Of a DNA stretch of 64,000 nt, positions 7,229 through 16,517 are shown piece by piece (position 1 is the first letter of the stretch; each line of letters begins with the position of its first letter). A program made the position numbers and the translations under genes. The notes under the pieces were generated by a model, which made no database searches, was not told the DNA's origin, and saw nothing but the letters and a program-made list of their open reading frames with translations. Source of the stretch: Flavobacterium johnsoniae (GTDB lineage Bacteria; Bacteroidota; Bacteroidia; Flavobacteriales; Flavobacteriaceae). The DNA lies in the NCBI RefSeq assembly GCF_030388325.1, contig NZ_CP103794.1:5146001-5210000 (forward strand), in the 5' to 3' direction.

Positions 7229-8540
7229 TCAATTAATGCTCTTTGGGGTTTTCTTTATTGGAATATCTTCAATAGAAGCACAAGAAAAAACAAGTTTAAC
7301 TTTAGATGAAGCCGTAAAAATGGCTTGGGAAAAGAGTAACGAAGTTACGCTTGCCAACACTAAGGTAAACACAAAAAAACACGAGTTAACAGCCGTAAAA
7401 AACAATCAATATCCTGATCTTAAAATTTCTGGACAATATCAGCGACTAACAAAAGCTTCGATTGATATGCACAACGAAGGGGAAAGTGCTGCTACTTTAG
7501 CTTCTCCAGACCGTGCTATGTTAGGAATGGCAAGTTTAAGTTTACCAATTTTTGCTGGATTTAAAATTCAAAGCAGTATTGATGCTTACGATAATCTTTA
7601 TGAAGCTGAAACCGCAAATGCTGCAAAAACAAAAGAAGATGTAGCTTTACGAGTAATTACTTATTACACTGCATTATACAAAGCACAAAAAACTTTGGAT
7701 GTTCTAAACGAAAATCAAAAAAGTGCTAAACAGCGTGTAACAGATTTTACAGAATTGGAGAAAAACGGAATTATTCCGAGAAACGATTTGTTGAAAGCGC
7801 AATTGTTGGTTTCTAAAACACAATTATCTATTGATGAAGCAACTAACAATTTAAATAACATCAATTTCTATTTGACTACTTTATTGAAATTAGCTCCTGA
7901 AACAAAACTTCAAGTTAATGAAGATGATTTCTTTAATTTGAAAACAAATAATGCTCCAACAACAGATGCATTAGCATTAGAAAGCAGAAAAGATTTGGAA
8001 GCAATTCGTTTACAATCTAAAGCTTCTGAAGCTAATGTTAAGATTGCAAAAGCAGGTTATTACCCTACTCTTTCATTACTTGGAGGTTATACAGCTTTGG
8101 ATCTTAAAGATATCATCACTGTAAAATATGCTATGAATTTTGGTTTAGGTTTATCTTATGATTTATCAGGAATTATAAAAAATAGCGCACACGTAAAAGA
8201 AGCTGAAAGTAGAGCACTTGAAGTAAAAAATACAGAAGCTATCATGACAGACCGCATTAAAGTTGAAGTTCAGAAATCTCTTGAAGATTATGACTTAGCA
8301 ATTAATCAAAGCGTGGTTTATGAAGAAGCGCTTCAACAAGCTGCTGAAAACTATAGACTTGTTAAAGACAAATTCGATAATGGATTAGCAGATACCAATG
8401 ATTTGGTTGAAGCTGATGTTGAGCAATTAAGCGCAAAAATAAATACTGCGGTTGCAAAAGCATCAATCATTCAAAAATATTACGAATTACTTTCAGTATC
8501 AGGACAATTATCACAATCATTCAATCTTTCTAAAATATAA
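7218..8540 (+). CDS. TolC-family outer membrane efflux protein
   Basis: A 440-residue outer-membrane channel partner of the following adaptor and transporter. A signal peptide ends near SIEAQ, followed by two OEP-type repeats rich in long amphipathic helices (LTLDEAVKMAWEKSNEVTLANTKV, and a second half near residue 250). The ATG at 7218 is chosen over a TTG at 7212 because the signal peptide starts there; it overlaps the regulator's stop by 11 bases. The three pump genes give a complete tripartite exporter. Confidence 0.93.
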   Translation: MKISQLMLFGVFFIGISSIEAQEKTSLTLDEAVKMAWEKSNEVTLANTKVNTKKHELTAVKNNQYPDLKISGQYQRLTKASIDMHNEGESAATLASPDRAMLGMASLSLPIFAGFKIQSSIDAYDNLYEAETANAAKTKEDVALRVITYYTALYKAQKTLDVLNENQKSAKQRVTDFTELEKNGIIPRNDLLKAQLLVSKTQLSIDEATNNLNNINFYLTTLLKLAPETKLQVNEDDFFNLKTNNAPTTDALALESRKDLEAIRLQSKASEANVKIAKAGYYPTLSLLGGYTALDLKDIITVKYAMNFGLGLSYDLSGIIKNSAHVKEAESRALEVKNTEAIMTDRIKVEVQKSLEDYDLAINQSVVYEEALQQAAENYRLVKDKFDNGLADTNDLVEADVEQLSAKINTAVAKASIIQKYYELLSVSGQLSQSFNLSKI

Positions 8541-8552
8541 TCGATAGCTCTC

Positions 8553-9632
8553 ATGGAAAAGAAAAAGACAAATAAAAAATTCATCATCATATTAACCGTT
8601 ATGGTTTTATTGGGAGGAACTTACGGAATCTCTAAATATTTACATTCACAAGCTCACGAAGAAACAGATGATGCTCAGATTGAGAAAAGAATGAACCCGA
8701 TTATCCCGAGAGTTTCTGGATATATCAGCAAAGTTTATGTGAAAGATAATGATTATGTAAAAAAAGGAGATACTTTATTTACTATCGATAAGAGAGATTA
8801 TCAATTGAAGATTGATGAGGCTAACGCTGCATTATTAGGAGCTGAAGGTCAGTTTGAAGCTGCAAAAGCAGATATTGGAAGTGCTTATGCAAGCATTTCA
8901 GTTTCTGACGCTCAAATGAGATCTGCAAGCGGTTCTATCGAAAGTGCTAAGATTAGATTGAGACAGCTTACAAACGATTATAACCGTTACAACAACTTGT
9001 ACAAAACTCATACGATTACTAAACAACAATATGAGCAGGCTTTAACAGCAAAAGAAGAAGCTGAAAATCAAGTACGTGTTTTAGAACAACAGCAAAAAGC
9101 TACTTCTTACCAAAAATCAGTTATTCAATCAAAATCTAAAGTTTCTGATAAACAAACTGAAGTTGCTGCAGCAAACATCAAAAAAGCAAAAACAATGTTA
9201 GATGTTGCGCATTTAAATCTTTCTTACACTGTAGTTACTGCTGCAATTGATGGTCAGGTTTCTAAAGTAGATATTCAGCCAGGACAATTGGTTCAGCCAG
9301 GTCAATCTTTATTCTACATCATCAACAATACTGAAGCTTGGGTTGTAGCTAACTTTAAAGAAACACAATTAAATAAAATGGTTGTGGGACAAAAAGTAGG
9401 TTTAAAAGTTGATGCTTATCCTAATTACGAATTTCAAGGAACTGTATCTTCTTTCTCTCCTGCAACAGGATCTCGTTTTTCATTATTACCTCCTGATAAC
9501 GCAACAGGAAACTTCGTAAAAACAATTCAGAGATTACCAGTAAAAATTACGATTGACGCATCTAACGATCCTGAAAAAGTAAAACTTTTAAGACCAGGAA
9601 TGAACGTTGACGTTGATGTACATTTAAAATAA
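8553..9632 (+). CDS. HlyD/EmrA-family periplasmic adaptor
   Basis: A 359-residue membrane fusion protein: one N-terminal membrane anchor (residues about 8-26), a biotinyl-lipoyl-like half motif (NPIIPRVSGYISKVYVKDND), a long coiled-coil hairpin (about residues 90-215), the second lipoyl half (AAIDGQVSKVDIQPGQLVQPGQ), and a C-terminal beta barrel. ETDDAQIE near the anchor is typical of EmrA-type adaptors. It bridges the DHA2 transporter and the TolC-like channel. Confidence 0.93.
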   Translation: MEKKKTNKKFIIILTVMVLLGGTYGISKYLHSQAHEETDDAQIEKRMNPIIPRVSGYISKVYVKDNDYVKKGDTLFTIDKRDYQLKIDEANAALLGAEGQFEAAKADIGSAYASISVSDAQMRSASGSIESAKIRLRQLTNDYNRYNNLYKTHTITKQQYEQALTAKEEAENQVRVLEQQQKATSYQKSVIQSKSKVSDKQTEVAAANIKKAKTMLDVAHLNLSYTVVTAAIDGQVSKVDIQPGQLVQPGQSLFYIINNTEAWVVANFKETQLNKMVVGQKVGLKVDAYPNYEFQGTVSSFSPATGSRFSLLPPDNATGNFVKTIQRLPVKITIDASNDPEKVKLLRPGMNVDVDVHLK

Positions 9633-9635
9633 AAT

Positions 9636-11225
9636 ATGGCAGGAGCAGTACAAGCAGACGACGATTTAGTAGAATACGGTTTCAGACGTGTTATCATTAC
9701 GATTACGGCAGTACTTTGTGCATTGCTAGAAATCGTAGATACAACGATTGTAAACGTAGCGCTAACGGACATGCGAGGAAGTCTTGGGGCGACCCTTACC
9801 GACGTAGCATGGGTAATTACAGCATACGCAATTGCGAATGTTATTGTAATTCCGATGACGAGCTGGCTATCACAGCAATTTGGACGACGTAATTACTTTG
9901 TGGCTTCCATTATAATATTTACAGTCTGTTCTTTTTTGTGTGGTAATGCCACCAATATTTGGGAACTTGTAGCCTTCCGATTCGTACAAGGTATGGGTGG
10001 TGGAGCGCTACTTGTAACAGCCCAAACGATTATTACAGAAAGTTACCCCGTAGCCAAACGTGGAATGGCGCAGGCTATTTACGGAATGGGTGTAATTGTT
10101 GGGCCAACTTTAGGTCCGCCTTTGGGAGGATATTTAGTTGATAATTATTCTTGGCCTTATATATTTTACATCAATATTCCACTAGGAATTATTGCTACGA
10201 TTTTGGCTTTAACTTTTGTTAGAAGTCCGAAATATGGAGAAAAATTAAAAGCCAATCAGGTTGACTGGTGGGGAATCATTTTGTTGAGTGCCTTTATCGG
10301 ATCTTTACAATTCGTATTAGAACACGGTCAGCAAGACGATTGGTTTAATGATTCTCTTATTGTAACACTAAGTGTTGTGACAGTTTTAGGATTGGTTTTA
10401 TTTATTTGGAGGGAGCTTACATATAAATACCCAATTGTAAACTTAAGTGTTCTAAAAGACGGAAATTTAAGAATCGGAACTATTATGTGTTTCATTCTTG
10501 GATTTGGATTGTACGGTTCAACGTTAATTATTCCGATTTATACACAGTCTATTTTAGGATGGACCGCAACTGATGCCGGATTATTATTAATTCCTGGATC
10601 TATCACAACGGCGATTATGATGCCGTTTGTGGGTAATATGATTCAGAAAGGTGTTCCGCAAGGTTATATGGTAGGAGTTGGATTTTTAGTTTTCTTCTTC
10701 TTTACCTTTATGATGTATTCAAGAATGACGCCTGATACTGGTGTAGAACATATGTATTGGCCATTAATTTTGAGAGGAATTGGTCTTGGATTACTTTTCG
10801 TTCCAATTACTACGCTTTCACTTTCAACTTTAAAAGGAAAACATATTGGTGAAGGAGCTGCTTTTACCGGAATGATGCGTCAATTAGGAGGATCATTTGG
10901 TATTGCTATCATTACCACTTTTATTACACGTTTTAGTCAATCACACAGAGTAGATTTAATTAACAATTTAGATCCAGCAAAGTTTGATGTGCAACAACGC
11001 ATTACAGGGATGCAACATGCCTTTATGGCAAAAGGATATAGCGCAGATGTTGCTTTGAAAAAAGCTTATCAAGCCATAGAATATTCGATAATGAAACAAA
11101 GTACTGTAATGGCCTACATGGATATTTTCATGTATTTAGGAATTATGTTTTTATGCTGTATACCGATTATTCTCTTTATCAAAAAAGGGAAGAACAAAAT
11201 TAATGCAGCCGACGCAATGCATTAA
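9636..11225 (+). CDS. DHA2-family MFS multidrug transporter (EmrB-like)
   Basis: A 529-residue inner-membrane drug:proton antiporter with about 14 membrane helices. The motif LEIVDTTIVNVAL in helix 1, the helix-loop FGRRNYF, and motif C in helix 5 (GMGVIVGPTLGPPLGGYL) are DHA2 signatures. It begins 3 bases after the adaptor gene. It is the last gene of the TetR-controlled operon; a strong terminator follows. Substrates cannot be read from the sequence. Confidence 0.95.
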   Translation: MAGAVQADDDLVEYGFRRVIITITAVLCALLEIVDTTIVNVALTDMRGSLGATLTDVAWVITAYAIANVIVIPMTSWLSQQFGRRNYFVASIIIFTVCSFLCGNATNIWELVAFRFVQGMGGGALLVTAQTIITESYPVAKRGMAQAIYGMGVIVGPTLGPPLGGYLVDNYSWPYIFYINIPLGIIATILALTFVRSPKYGEKLKANQVDWWGIILLSAFIGSLQFVLEHGQQDDWFNDSLIVTLSVVTVLGLVLFIWRELTYKYPIVNLSVLKDGNLRIGTIMCFILGFGLYGSTLIIPIYTQSILGWTATDAGLLLIPGSITTAIMMPFVGNMIQKGVPQGYMVGVGFLVFFFFTFMMYSRMTPDTGVEHMYWPLILRGIGLGLLFVPITTLSLSTLKGKHIGEGAAFTGMMRQLGGSFGIAIITTFITRFSQSHRVDLINNLDPAKFDVQQRITGMQHAFMAKGYSADVALKKAYQAIEYSIMKQSTVMAYMDIFMYLGIMFLCCIPIILFIKKGKNKINAADAMH

Positions 11226-11252
11226 TAATAATAATAATTTTATAATACGCAG

Positions 11253-11292
11253 AAACGCCGAATTCATCATTTAGAATTCGGCGTTTATTTTT
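11253..11292 (+). terminator. Intrinsic terminator of the efflux operon
   Basis: AAACGCCGAATTC (11253-11265) pairs perfectly with 11274-11286, followed by a T-rich tail. Confidence 0.9.
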
Positions 11293-11362
11293 TAGTCGCA
11301 GTTCCCAGTAGCAGTATTCAGTTTATAACCTTTGCGTAAAACTTTATGTTTTATAGTTAAAA

Positions 11363-11400
11363 ACTCAGAATCTTAGCAACTTAGAACCTCAGCATCTTTA
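11363..11400. repeat. Family B TTAGAACC-word repeat
   Basis: ACTCAGAATCTTAGCAACTT followed by AGAACCTCAGCATCTTTA is closely related to the spacer copy before trpD and the right flank of the S23-like gene. It lies between the convergent efflux and yaaA genes. Confidence 0.7.
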
Positions 11401-11406
11401 AAAAAA

Positions 11407-12165
11407 TTATCTTGTAAAAACCAAATGATTTCCTTTTGAAAGATTGGCATCAAATCGGTATCCTTCGTAATTGAAACCTTTTAAATTATCTATTGTTTCA
11501 GCATTTGTGTCTATAATATAACGCACCATCATCCCCCTCGCCTTTTTGGCAAAGAAACTGATCATTTTTAATTTTCCGTCTTTATAATCTTTAAAATCTG
11601 GAGTAATTACAGGAACTTTCAACGCTTTTACATCAACAGCAGAAAAATATTCGTTACTTGCTAAATTCACAAATAATTCTTCTTTTTTCAATTCTTTATT
11701 TAGAGCTTTTGTTACTGTTGGCTTCCAGAATTCGTGCAGGTTTTTAGATTCACCAACAGGCATTTTAGTTCCCATTTCTAAACGATACGCCTGCATCAAA
11801 TCAAGAGGTTTTAAAAGTCCGTAAAGTCCAGATAAAATTCTCAGTTTATCTTGCAAAACATCTAATTTTTCTAACGGAATGGTATAAGCGTCTAAACCTG
11901 TATATACATCACCATCAAAAGTATAAATTGCCGGACGTGCATTTTCTGGTGTAAAAGGTGTTTTCCAGTCTTGATTCCTTTTCCAGTTTAAATCGGCTAG
12001 TTTGTCTGAGATCGACATTAGTTCTGATAATTCTGCCGGCTTTTTTGTTTTTACAACTTTATGAACCACTCTTGCTTCTTTCAAAAATGAAGGTTCAGTA
12101 TATTGCGGAGTTGGTAATTCTTTTTCGAAATTCAAAGATTTCGCTGGAGATATAACAATTTTCAT
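11407..12165 (-). CDS. yaaA: Peroxide stress protein YaaA (DUF328)
   Basis: A 252-residue cytosolic protein. ISPAKSLNFE at the N terminus and SGLYGLLKPLDLMQAYRLEMGT in the middle are the hallmark segments of the YaaA/DUF328 family. E. coli YaaA limits DNA and protein damage by lowering intracellular iron during peroxide stress and binds DNA; here the role is by homology. It is monocistronic, convergent with the efflux operon, and has a -7 box 20 bases upstream. Confidence 0.93.
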   Translation of the reverse strand: MKIVISPAKSLNFEKELPTPQYTEPSFLKEARVVHKVVKTKKPAELSELMSISDKLADLNWKRNQDWKTPFTPENARPAIYTFDGDVYTGLDAYTIPLEKLDVLQDKLRILSGLYGLLKPLDLMQAYRLEMGTKMPVGESKNLHEFWKPTVTKALNKELKKEELFVNLASNEYFSAVDVKALKVPVITPDFKDYKDGKLKMISFFAKKARGMMVRYIIDTNAETIDNLKGFNYEGYRFDANLSKGNHLVFTR

Positions 12166-12185
12166 GTGTGCTTTTTTCTATGATT

Positions 12186-12193
12186 CAAAAATA
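12186..12193 (-). promoter_or_regulatory. -7 box of yaaA
   Basis: On the minus strand TATTTTTG fits TAnnTTTG, 20 bases before the start codon. No TTG is seen at the usual spacing. Confidence 0.5.
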
Positions 12194-12249
12194 CAAATTG
12201 CATTTCTAAAAATTATTATTTGCAATTGATTTGTTCTATTGTTGTATTT

Positions 12250-12440
12250 TTTTTCGCCACGACCCGAGCGATAGCGAACAGGCGAAGCAATTACACAAAT
12301 TTCCACGAATTGTTTTTTTTATAGCCACAGATTACAGGATTAAAAAGATTAAAAAAAATCTGTGTAAATCTTTTTAATCTGTGGCAAAAAAACTGTGCAA
12401 AAAAATAAATTCGTGAAAATTCGTGTAATTCATGGCAACC
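12250..12440. repeat. Nested family E inverted repeats in the yaaA-cca spacer
   Basis: The spacer of about 428 bases between the divergent yaaA and cca genes holds an outer pair, 12289-12311 against 12410-12432 (23 bases, two mismatches, AATTACAC and TTCGTG words), and an inner pair made of GCCACAGATT and GATTAAAAAGATT words pairing with AATCTTTTTAATC and CTGTGGC (12323-12385). No real gene is seen; the open frame at 12291-12539 on the minus strand comes from the repeat. Confidence 0.75.
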
Positions 12441-12528
12441 CTTTCTCAATTCACAAAAATCAATATCAAAAACTATTAATTTCTTCAAAAAAGTGAGCTC
12501 TAGATTATAAAAGGCATTTTCTATGTTG

Positions 12529-12536
12529 TAAATTTG
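12529..12536 (+). promoter_or_regulatory. -7 box of the cca gene
   Basis: TAAATTTG matches TAnnTTTG and lies 57 bases before the proposed GTG start. No clear -33 TTG. Confidence 0.5.
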
Positions 12537-12593
12537 CATGCATTTTATTTCGATTGAAATTTGAAATGTATTTTTTATTCAAAAATTGAATTC

Positions 12594-14027
12594 GTGGCGA
12601 TACAAACAAACCATAAAACTGCTTTACAAAACAAAATCTTCGATATCATTTCGAAAGCTTCTCAGGAATTAAAAGTTGACTCTTATGTGATCGGCGGATT
12701 TGTTCGTGATTTGCTTTTAAATCGAGGTTCTAAAAAAGATATTGATGTAGTTGCTGTTGGAAGCGGAATCGAATTGGCTCTTAAAGTTTCAGATTTACTT
12801 CCGAACAAACCAAAAGTTCAAGTTTTTAAAACTTACGGAACAGCAATGCTTCGTTTTGAAGATACCGACATCGAATTTGTTGGAGCTCGTAAAGAATCTT
12901 ATACTCGCGACAGCCGAAATCCAGTTGTAGAAAACGGAACTTTGCAAGATGATCAAAATCGTCGTGATTTTACGATTAATGCATTGGCTTTATCATTAAA
13001 TGAAAATAATTTTGGAGATCTTTTGGATCCTTTTGACGGTTTAACCGATTTAAAAAACAAAACAATCAAAACGCCTTTGGATTCAGATATTACCTATTCT
13101 GACGATCCTTTGCGAATGCTTCGTGCGATTCGTTTTGCTACGCAATTGAATTTCGAAATTGAAGAAAATTCATTGAATGCCATTACAAAAAATGCAGAGC
13201 GTATCAAGATTATTTCTGGCGAAAGAATTGTAGACGAATTAAACAAAATTCTTTCTACTCCAAAACCTTCTACAGGATTTTTACTTTTATATAAAACGGG
13301 ACTTTTAGATCTTATTTTACCTGAATTAACAGCTTTAAATCAAGTAGAAGAAATTGAAGGTCATACGCATAAAAACAATTTCTATCATACGTTAGAAGTT
13401 GTAGATAACATTTGCCCAAACACAGATGATGTTTGGTTGCGATGGGCAGCTTTATTGCACGATATCGGGAAAGCACCAACAAAACGTTTCACAAAAAAAC
13501 AAGGATGGACTTTTCACGGGCATGAATTTCTAGGTGGAAAAATGGCGAAGAAAATCTTCGAACGTTTGCATATGCCTTTGAACCATAAAATGAAATTCGT
13601 TCAGAAAATGGTTATTATGAGTTCACGTCCAATTGTATTGGCGCAGGATATTGTGACCGACAGCGCAGTTCGTCGTTTGGTTTTTGATGCCGGCGAAGAT
13701 GTAGAAGATTTAATGACTTTGTGTGAGGCCGATATCACAACCAAAAATCCAGCGAAATTCAAGAAATATCATAAGAATTTTGAAGTTGTACGCAAAAAGA
13801 TTGTAGAAGTAGAAGAACGCGATCATGTACGTAATTTTCAGCCGCCAATTACGGGTGAAGAAATTATGGAAATGTTTGATTTGAAACCTTCACGCGAAAT
13901 TGGCGTTTTGAAAGAAGCGGTAAAAGAAGCCATTTTAGAAGGCGATATTCCGAATGAATATCAGGCGGCTTATGATTTTGTGATTAAAAGAGCTGAAAAA
14001 CTAGGCTTAAAAAAAGTTGAGAAATAA
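12594..14027 (+). CDS. CCA tRNA nucleotidyltransferase / poly(A) polymerase-like, HD-fused
   Basis: About 477 residues. The nucleotidyltransferase head has SYVIGGFVRDLLL and the metal-binding KKDIDVVAVG segment; RRDFTINALA and DDPLRMLRAIRFA are class II CCA-enzyme motifs that bind the NTP and RNA. A C-terminal HD domain follows (HDIGKAPTKRF and HGHEFLGG), typical of bacterial CCA enzymes with phosphohydrolase activity. It adds or repairs the 3' CCA end of tRNAs. The start is uncertain: a GTG at 12594 is preferred over a TTG at 12561 because the conserved region starts soon after. Confidence 0.9.
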   Translation: MAIQTNHKTALQNKIFDIISKASQELKVDSYVIGGFVRDLLLNRGSKKDIDVVAVGSGIELALKVSDLLPNKPKVQVFKTYGTAMLRFEDTDIEFVGARKESYTRDSRNPVVENGTLQDDQNRRDFTINALALSLNENNFGDLLDPFDGLTDLKNKTIKTPLDSDITYSDDPLRMLRAIRFATQLNFEIEENSLNAITKNAERIKIISGERIVDELNKILSTPKPSTGFLLLYKTGLLDLILPELTALNQVEEIEGHTHKNNFYHTLEVVDNICPNTDDVWLRWAALLHDIGKAPTKRFTKKQGWTFHGHEFLGGKMAKKIFERLHMPLNHKMKFVQKMVIMSSRPIVLAQDIVTDSAVRRLVFDAGEDVEDLMTLCEADITTKNPAKFKKYHKNFEVVRKKIVEVEERDHVRNFQPPITGEEIMEMFDLKPSREIGVLKEAVKEAILEGDIPNEYQAAYDFVIKRAEKLGLKKVEK

Positions 14028-14042
14028 GTATTATTTAATAAA

Positions 14043-15068
14043 ATGAAAAAAGAGAATAAATCAGTAATCATTTGGTTACTATCGGGTTGTGTTTTATTAT
14101 TTTTAATGGTTGTTGTGGGCGGAATTACACGTTTGACCAATTCAGGTTTATCTATGACCGATTGGCATTTGGTAACCGACACATTTCCACCTTTAACAGA
14201 AGCCAAATGGCAGGCCGCTTTTGACGAATATAAAAAGTTTCCTGAATACCAAAAAATCAATATTCACAACGATTTCCAATTAGCCGATTATAAATTTATT
14301 TATTTCTGGGAGTGGTTTCACCGTTTTATCGGTCGTATTATCGGATTGGTTTTCTTTGTTCCATTTGTTTACTTTTTAGCTAAAAAGAAATTAGATACGC
14401 CAACCATAAAAAAATGCGTAGTTCTTTTGGCAATGGGAGGTTTCCAAGGCTTTTTGGGTTGGTTTATGGTTCGCAGCGGATTAATCGACAATCCAGATGT
14501 AAGCCATTTTAGACTTTCTTTACACTTAACTTTTGCTTTTATCACTTTCGCCTATACGCTTTGGGTAGCTTTAGATTTAATTTATCCTGAAAGAAATATC
14601 AATAAAATATTACCACTTCGAAAAATTGCACGTTATGCTTTAGTTGCACTATTAATTCAGATTATTTACGGTGGTTTTGTTGCGGGATTAAATGCAGGGT
14701 TAATTCACAATCACTGGCCTTTAATGAGCGATGGAGAATTTATTCATGAGTCGGTTTTTATTGAGCAATCTTCTTTAATCAAAAATTTAATTGAAGGAAA
14801 AAGCGGTGTTCAATTTGTACATAGAACTTTTGCTTATGTAGTTGTTGCGATTATTCTTTTTCTTTTCTTTAAAAGCAAAAAATATACGCTTACAAGAACT
14901 CAAGCAAACGGAATCAATACTTTAGTTGTTTTTGTATTCATTCAATTTTTACTGGGAGTTTTCACTTTATTGTACAGCGTTCCTTTGGCTTTAGGATTAA
15001 TTCACCAGATTATGGCATTTTTCCTTTTGAGTGCGATGACGTTTACTTTGCATAGATTGAGCAAATAA
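14043..15068 (+). CDS. ctaA: Heme A synthase (COX15/CtaA family)
   Basis: A 341-residue inner-membrane protein with about eight helices. It oxidises the methyl group of heme O to give heme A for cytochrome c oxidase. Visible family features are GGITRLTNSGLSMTDWH in the first loop, a histidine in WEWFHRFIGRIIG, GFQGFLGWFMVRSGL with DVSHFRLSLHLTFAF, and paired histidines in FVHRTFAY and GLIHQIMAF. It begins 15 bases after the cca gene and may be cotranscribed with it. Confidence 0.93.
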   Translation: MKKENKSVIIWLLSGCVLLFLMVVVGGITRLTNSGLSMTDWHLVTDTFPPLTEAKWQAAFDEYKKFPEYQKINIHNDFQLADYKFIYFWEWFHRFIGRIIGLVFFVPFVYFLAKKKLDTPTIKKCVVLLAMGGFQGFLGWFMVRSGLIDNPDVSHFRLSLHLTFAFITFAYTLWVALDLIYPERNINKILPLRKIARYALVALLIQIIYGGFVAGLNAGLIHNHWPLMSDGEFIHESVFIEQSSLIKNLIEGKSGVQFVHRTFAYVVVAIILFLFFKSKKYTLTRTQANGINTLVVFVFIQFLLGVFTLLYSVPLALGLIHQIMAFFLLSAMTFTLHRLSK

Positions 15069-15091
15069 AATCGAATATATATTAAAACATA

Positions 15092-15122
15092 AAAAAGCTG
15101 TCTCAAAAAGACAGCTTTTTTT
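15092..15122 (+). terminator. Intrinsic terminator after ctaA
   Basis: AAAAAGCTGTCT (15092-15103) pairs with 15109-15120 over a 5-base loop, with a T-run in the 3' arm. Confidence 0.9.
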
Positions 15123-15125
15123 GTA

Positions 15126-15268
15126 AGCTTCAGAGAAGCGAAATATTTATAGAAAAAGAAAGCTCCAGCGGAGCGACATATTTTTTTCATCCTTAATATA
15201 TGCCGCTCCGCTGGAGCTTATTTTAATTGTTTATTGTAATTCTATAAATATTTCACCCCGCTGGGGTT
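15126..15268. repeat. Nested inverted-repeat element, family F copy 1
   Basis: Begins AGCTTCAGAGAAGCGAAAT. The outer 15-bp arms at 15140-15154 and 15240-15254 are perfect (GAAATATTTATAGAA). The inner 21-base arms at 15161-15181 and 15198-15218 (AGCTCCAGCGGAGCG...) have one mismatch. It ends with CCCCGCTGGGG. It lies between the convergent ctaA and LytTR genes. A second copy is at 28901-29062. Confidence 0.88.
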
Positions 15269-15313
15269 ATATTGAATTAAAATCTGTTGGATTTCTAATT
15301 TTAATAAAATCTA

Positions 15314-16078
15314 TTACCCCAACCAAGCCTTAAAATCCTGCACTTTTTCTCGGCTCACAATTACCTCATCTTCTTTGTAAGTTGGTAAAATCACTTTAAG
15401 TCGAGAATTGGTATAAACCTGAATTTCTTTAATCGCTTTTAGCGGAACAATAAATTTTCTGCTTACGCGAAAAAAATCCTTCTTGTCTAATTCTTGCTCC
15501 AAAATTTCTAAAGTCGAATCAATCAAATAATCGCGATTGTCGTATGTATGAATGTATGTTCCTTTGTTTTCGCTAAAAAAACATTCAATTTCCTCAGTTG
15601 TAATTACTTTTAGATGCTGACCAATTTTTACCGTAAATCTCTTTTTATATTCCTTTTCAAAAGGATTTGAAAGCATTTGGCGAATCTGTTCAAAATCTAA
15701 TTGCAGGTTTGAAGTTTCTGCTGTTTTCGGAATTCGCGTTTTATATTTAGAAACCGCAGTTTCCAAATCATCTTCATCAATTGGCTTTAGTAAATAATCT
15801 ATGCTATTTAATTTAAAAGCCTTTAAAGCATATTCATCATACGCTGTTGTAAAAATGATTGCACTTTTGATATCAATCTTTTCAAAAATTTCAAAAGACA
15901 AACCGTCGGATAGCTGAATATCCAGAAAAATCAAATCCGGATGTGGATTGTTTTCAAACCATTCGATAGATTCTTCAACCGAATGAAGCATGGTTTCTAC
16001 CGTAACATCTAACTTTTCAAGTTTTCTTTGCAGCAATCTTGCCGCTGGTTTTTCGTCTTCTATAATTAATGTAATCAT
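15314..16078 (-). CDS. LytTR-family response regulator
   Basis: A 254-residue DNA-binding regulator. The receiver domain (1-115) has acidic residues in IIEDEK, the phosphoacceptor Asp53 in LIFLDIQLSDG, a conserved TTAYDEYA, and Lys98 in LLKPID. A LytTR domain (about 150-254) contains the recognisable FSENKGTYIHTYDNRDYLIDSTLEILE and FFRVSRKFIVPLKAI segments. It is the last gene of the minus-strand kinase/2TM operon and is the expected phosphorylation partner of the His_kinase-type sensor in that operon. Confidence 0.93.
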   Translation of the reverse strand: MITLIIEDEKPAARLLQRKLEKLDVTVETMLHSVEESIEWFENNPHPDLIFLDIQLSDGLSFEIFEKIDIKSAIIFTTAYDEYALKAFKLNSIDYLLKPIDEDDLETAVSKYKTRIPKTAETSNLQLDFEQIRQMLSNPFEKEYKKRFTVKIGQHLKVITTEEIECFFSENKGTYIHTYDNRDYLIDSTLEILEQELDKKDFFRVSRKFIVPLKAIKEIQVYTNSRLKVILPTYKEDEVIVSREKVQDFKAWLG

Positions 16079-16117
16079 TTACTATATGCTAAAATTTGAA
16101 AAAATATTAGTTCAAAG

Positions 16118-16498
16118 TTACTCCCATTTATTTTTATTTGCGGCGTCTTTATCCATATATTTCTGGATTTTCTTTTGCTCCCAATCCGAGTTAAAGAACC
16201 ATTCAGAAGCAAAAACAGATAATCCATGTGCTACCAAACCAATTCCCCAAAAGAATGCTGTAGAATAAGTATGCCATTCAGATAAACCGCTGAAATCGAT
16301 TCCGCTTCCTAAATGATTTCTACTTAAACTTGATACAATAATAATCATATTTACAATTACATAAACCTTCAAATGGGAATAAAATCCTTTTATTTTTTTT
16401 ACTTTTTGATAGGCTGCATTGTAACTTTCGTCGTTAGTATATTCTCCAGAATGCTGTTTTGCATATTCTTCGTACATATCTCTTCTAAAACGTCCCAT
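16118..16498 (-). CDS. 2TM domain protein (copy 5 of the array)
   Basis: A 126-residue protein starting MGRFRRDMYEEY. It carries the 2TM pattern: an acidic start, KVKKIKGFYSHLKVYVIVNMIII (helix 1), a short loop, then a Trp/Gly-rich second helix (FFWGIGLVAHGLSVFA) and a charged WEQKKIQKYMDKD tail. The longer open frame upstream overlaps the preceding gene and is not used. The function of 2TM domains is unknown; this copy is the most divergent and sits next to the LytTR gene. Confidence 0.85.
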   Translation of the reverse strand: MGRFRRDMYEEYAKQHSGEYTNDESYNAAYQKVKKIKGFYSHLKVYVIVNMIIIVSSLSRNHLGSGIDFSGLSEWHTYSTAFFWGIGLVAHGLSVFASEWFFNSDWEQKKIQKYMDKDAANKNKWE

Positions 16499-16517
16499 AA
16501 CTATATTTTTTAATAAA

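Noticed and set aside
9527..9772. Antisense open frame over the efflux adaptor/transporter junction
   Set aside because: It is a shadow of two well-supported genes and shows no independent start or domain.
12291..12539. 82-residue minus-strand open frame before cca
   Set aside because: It translates inverted-repeat sequence and has no recognisable domain.
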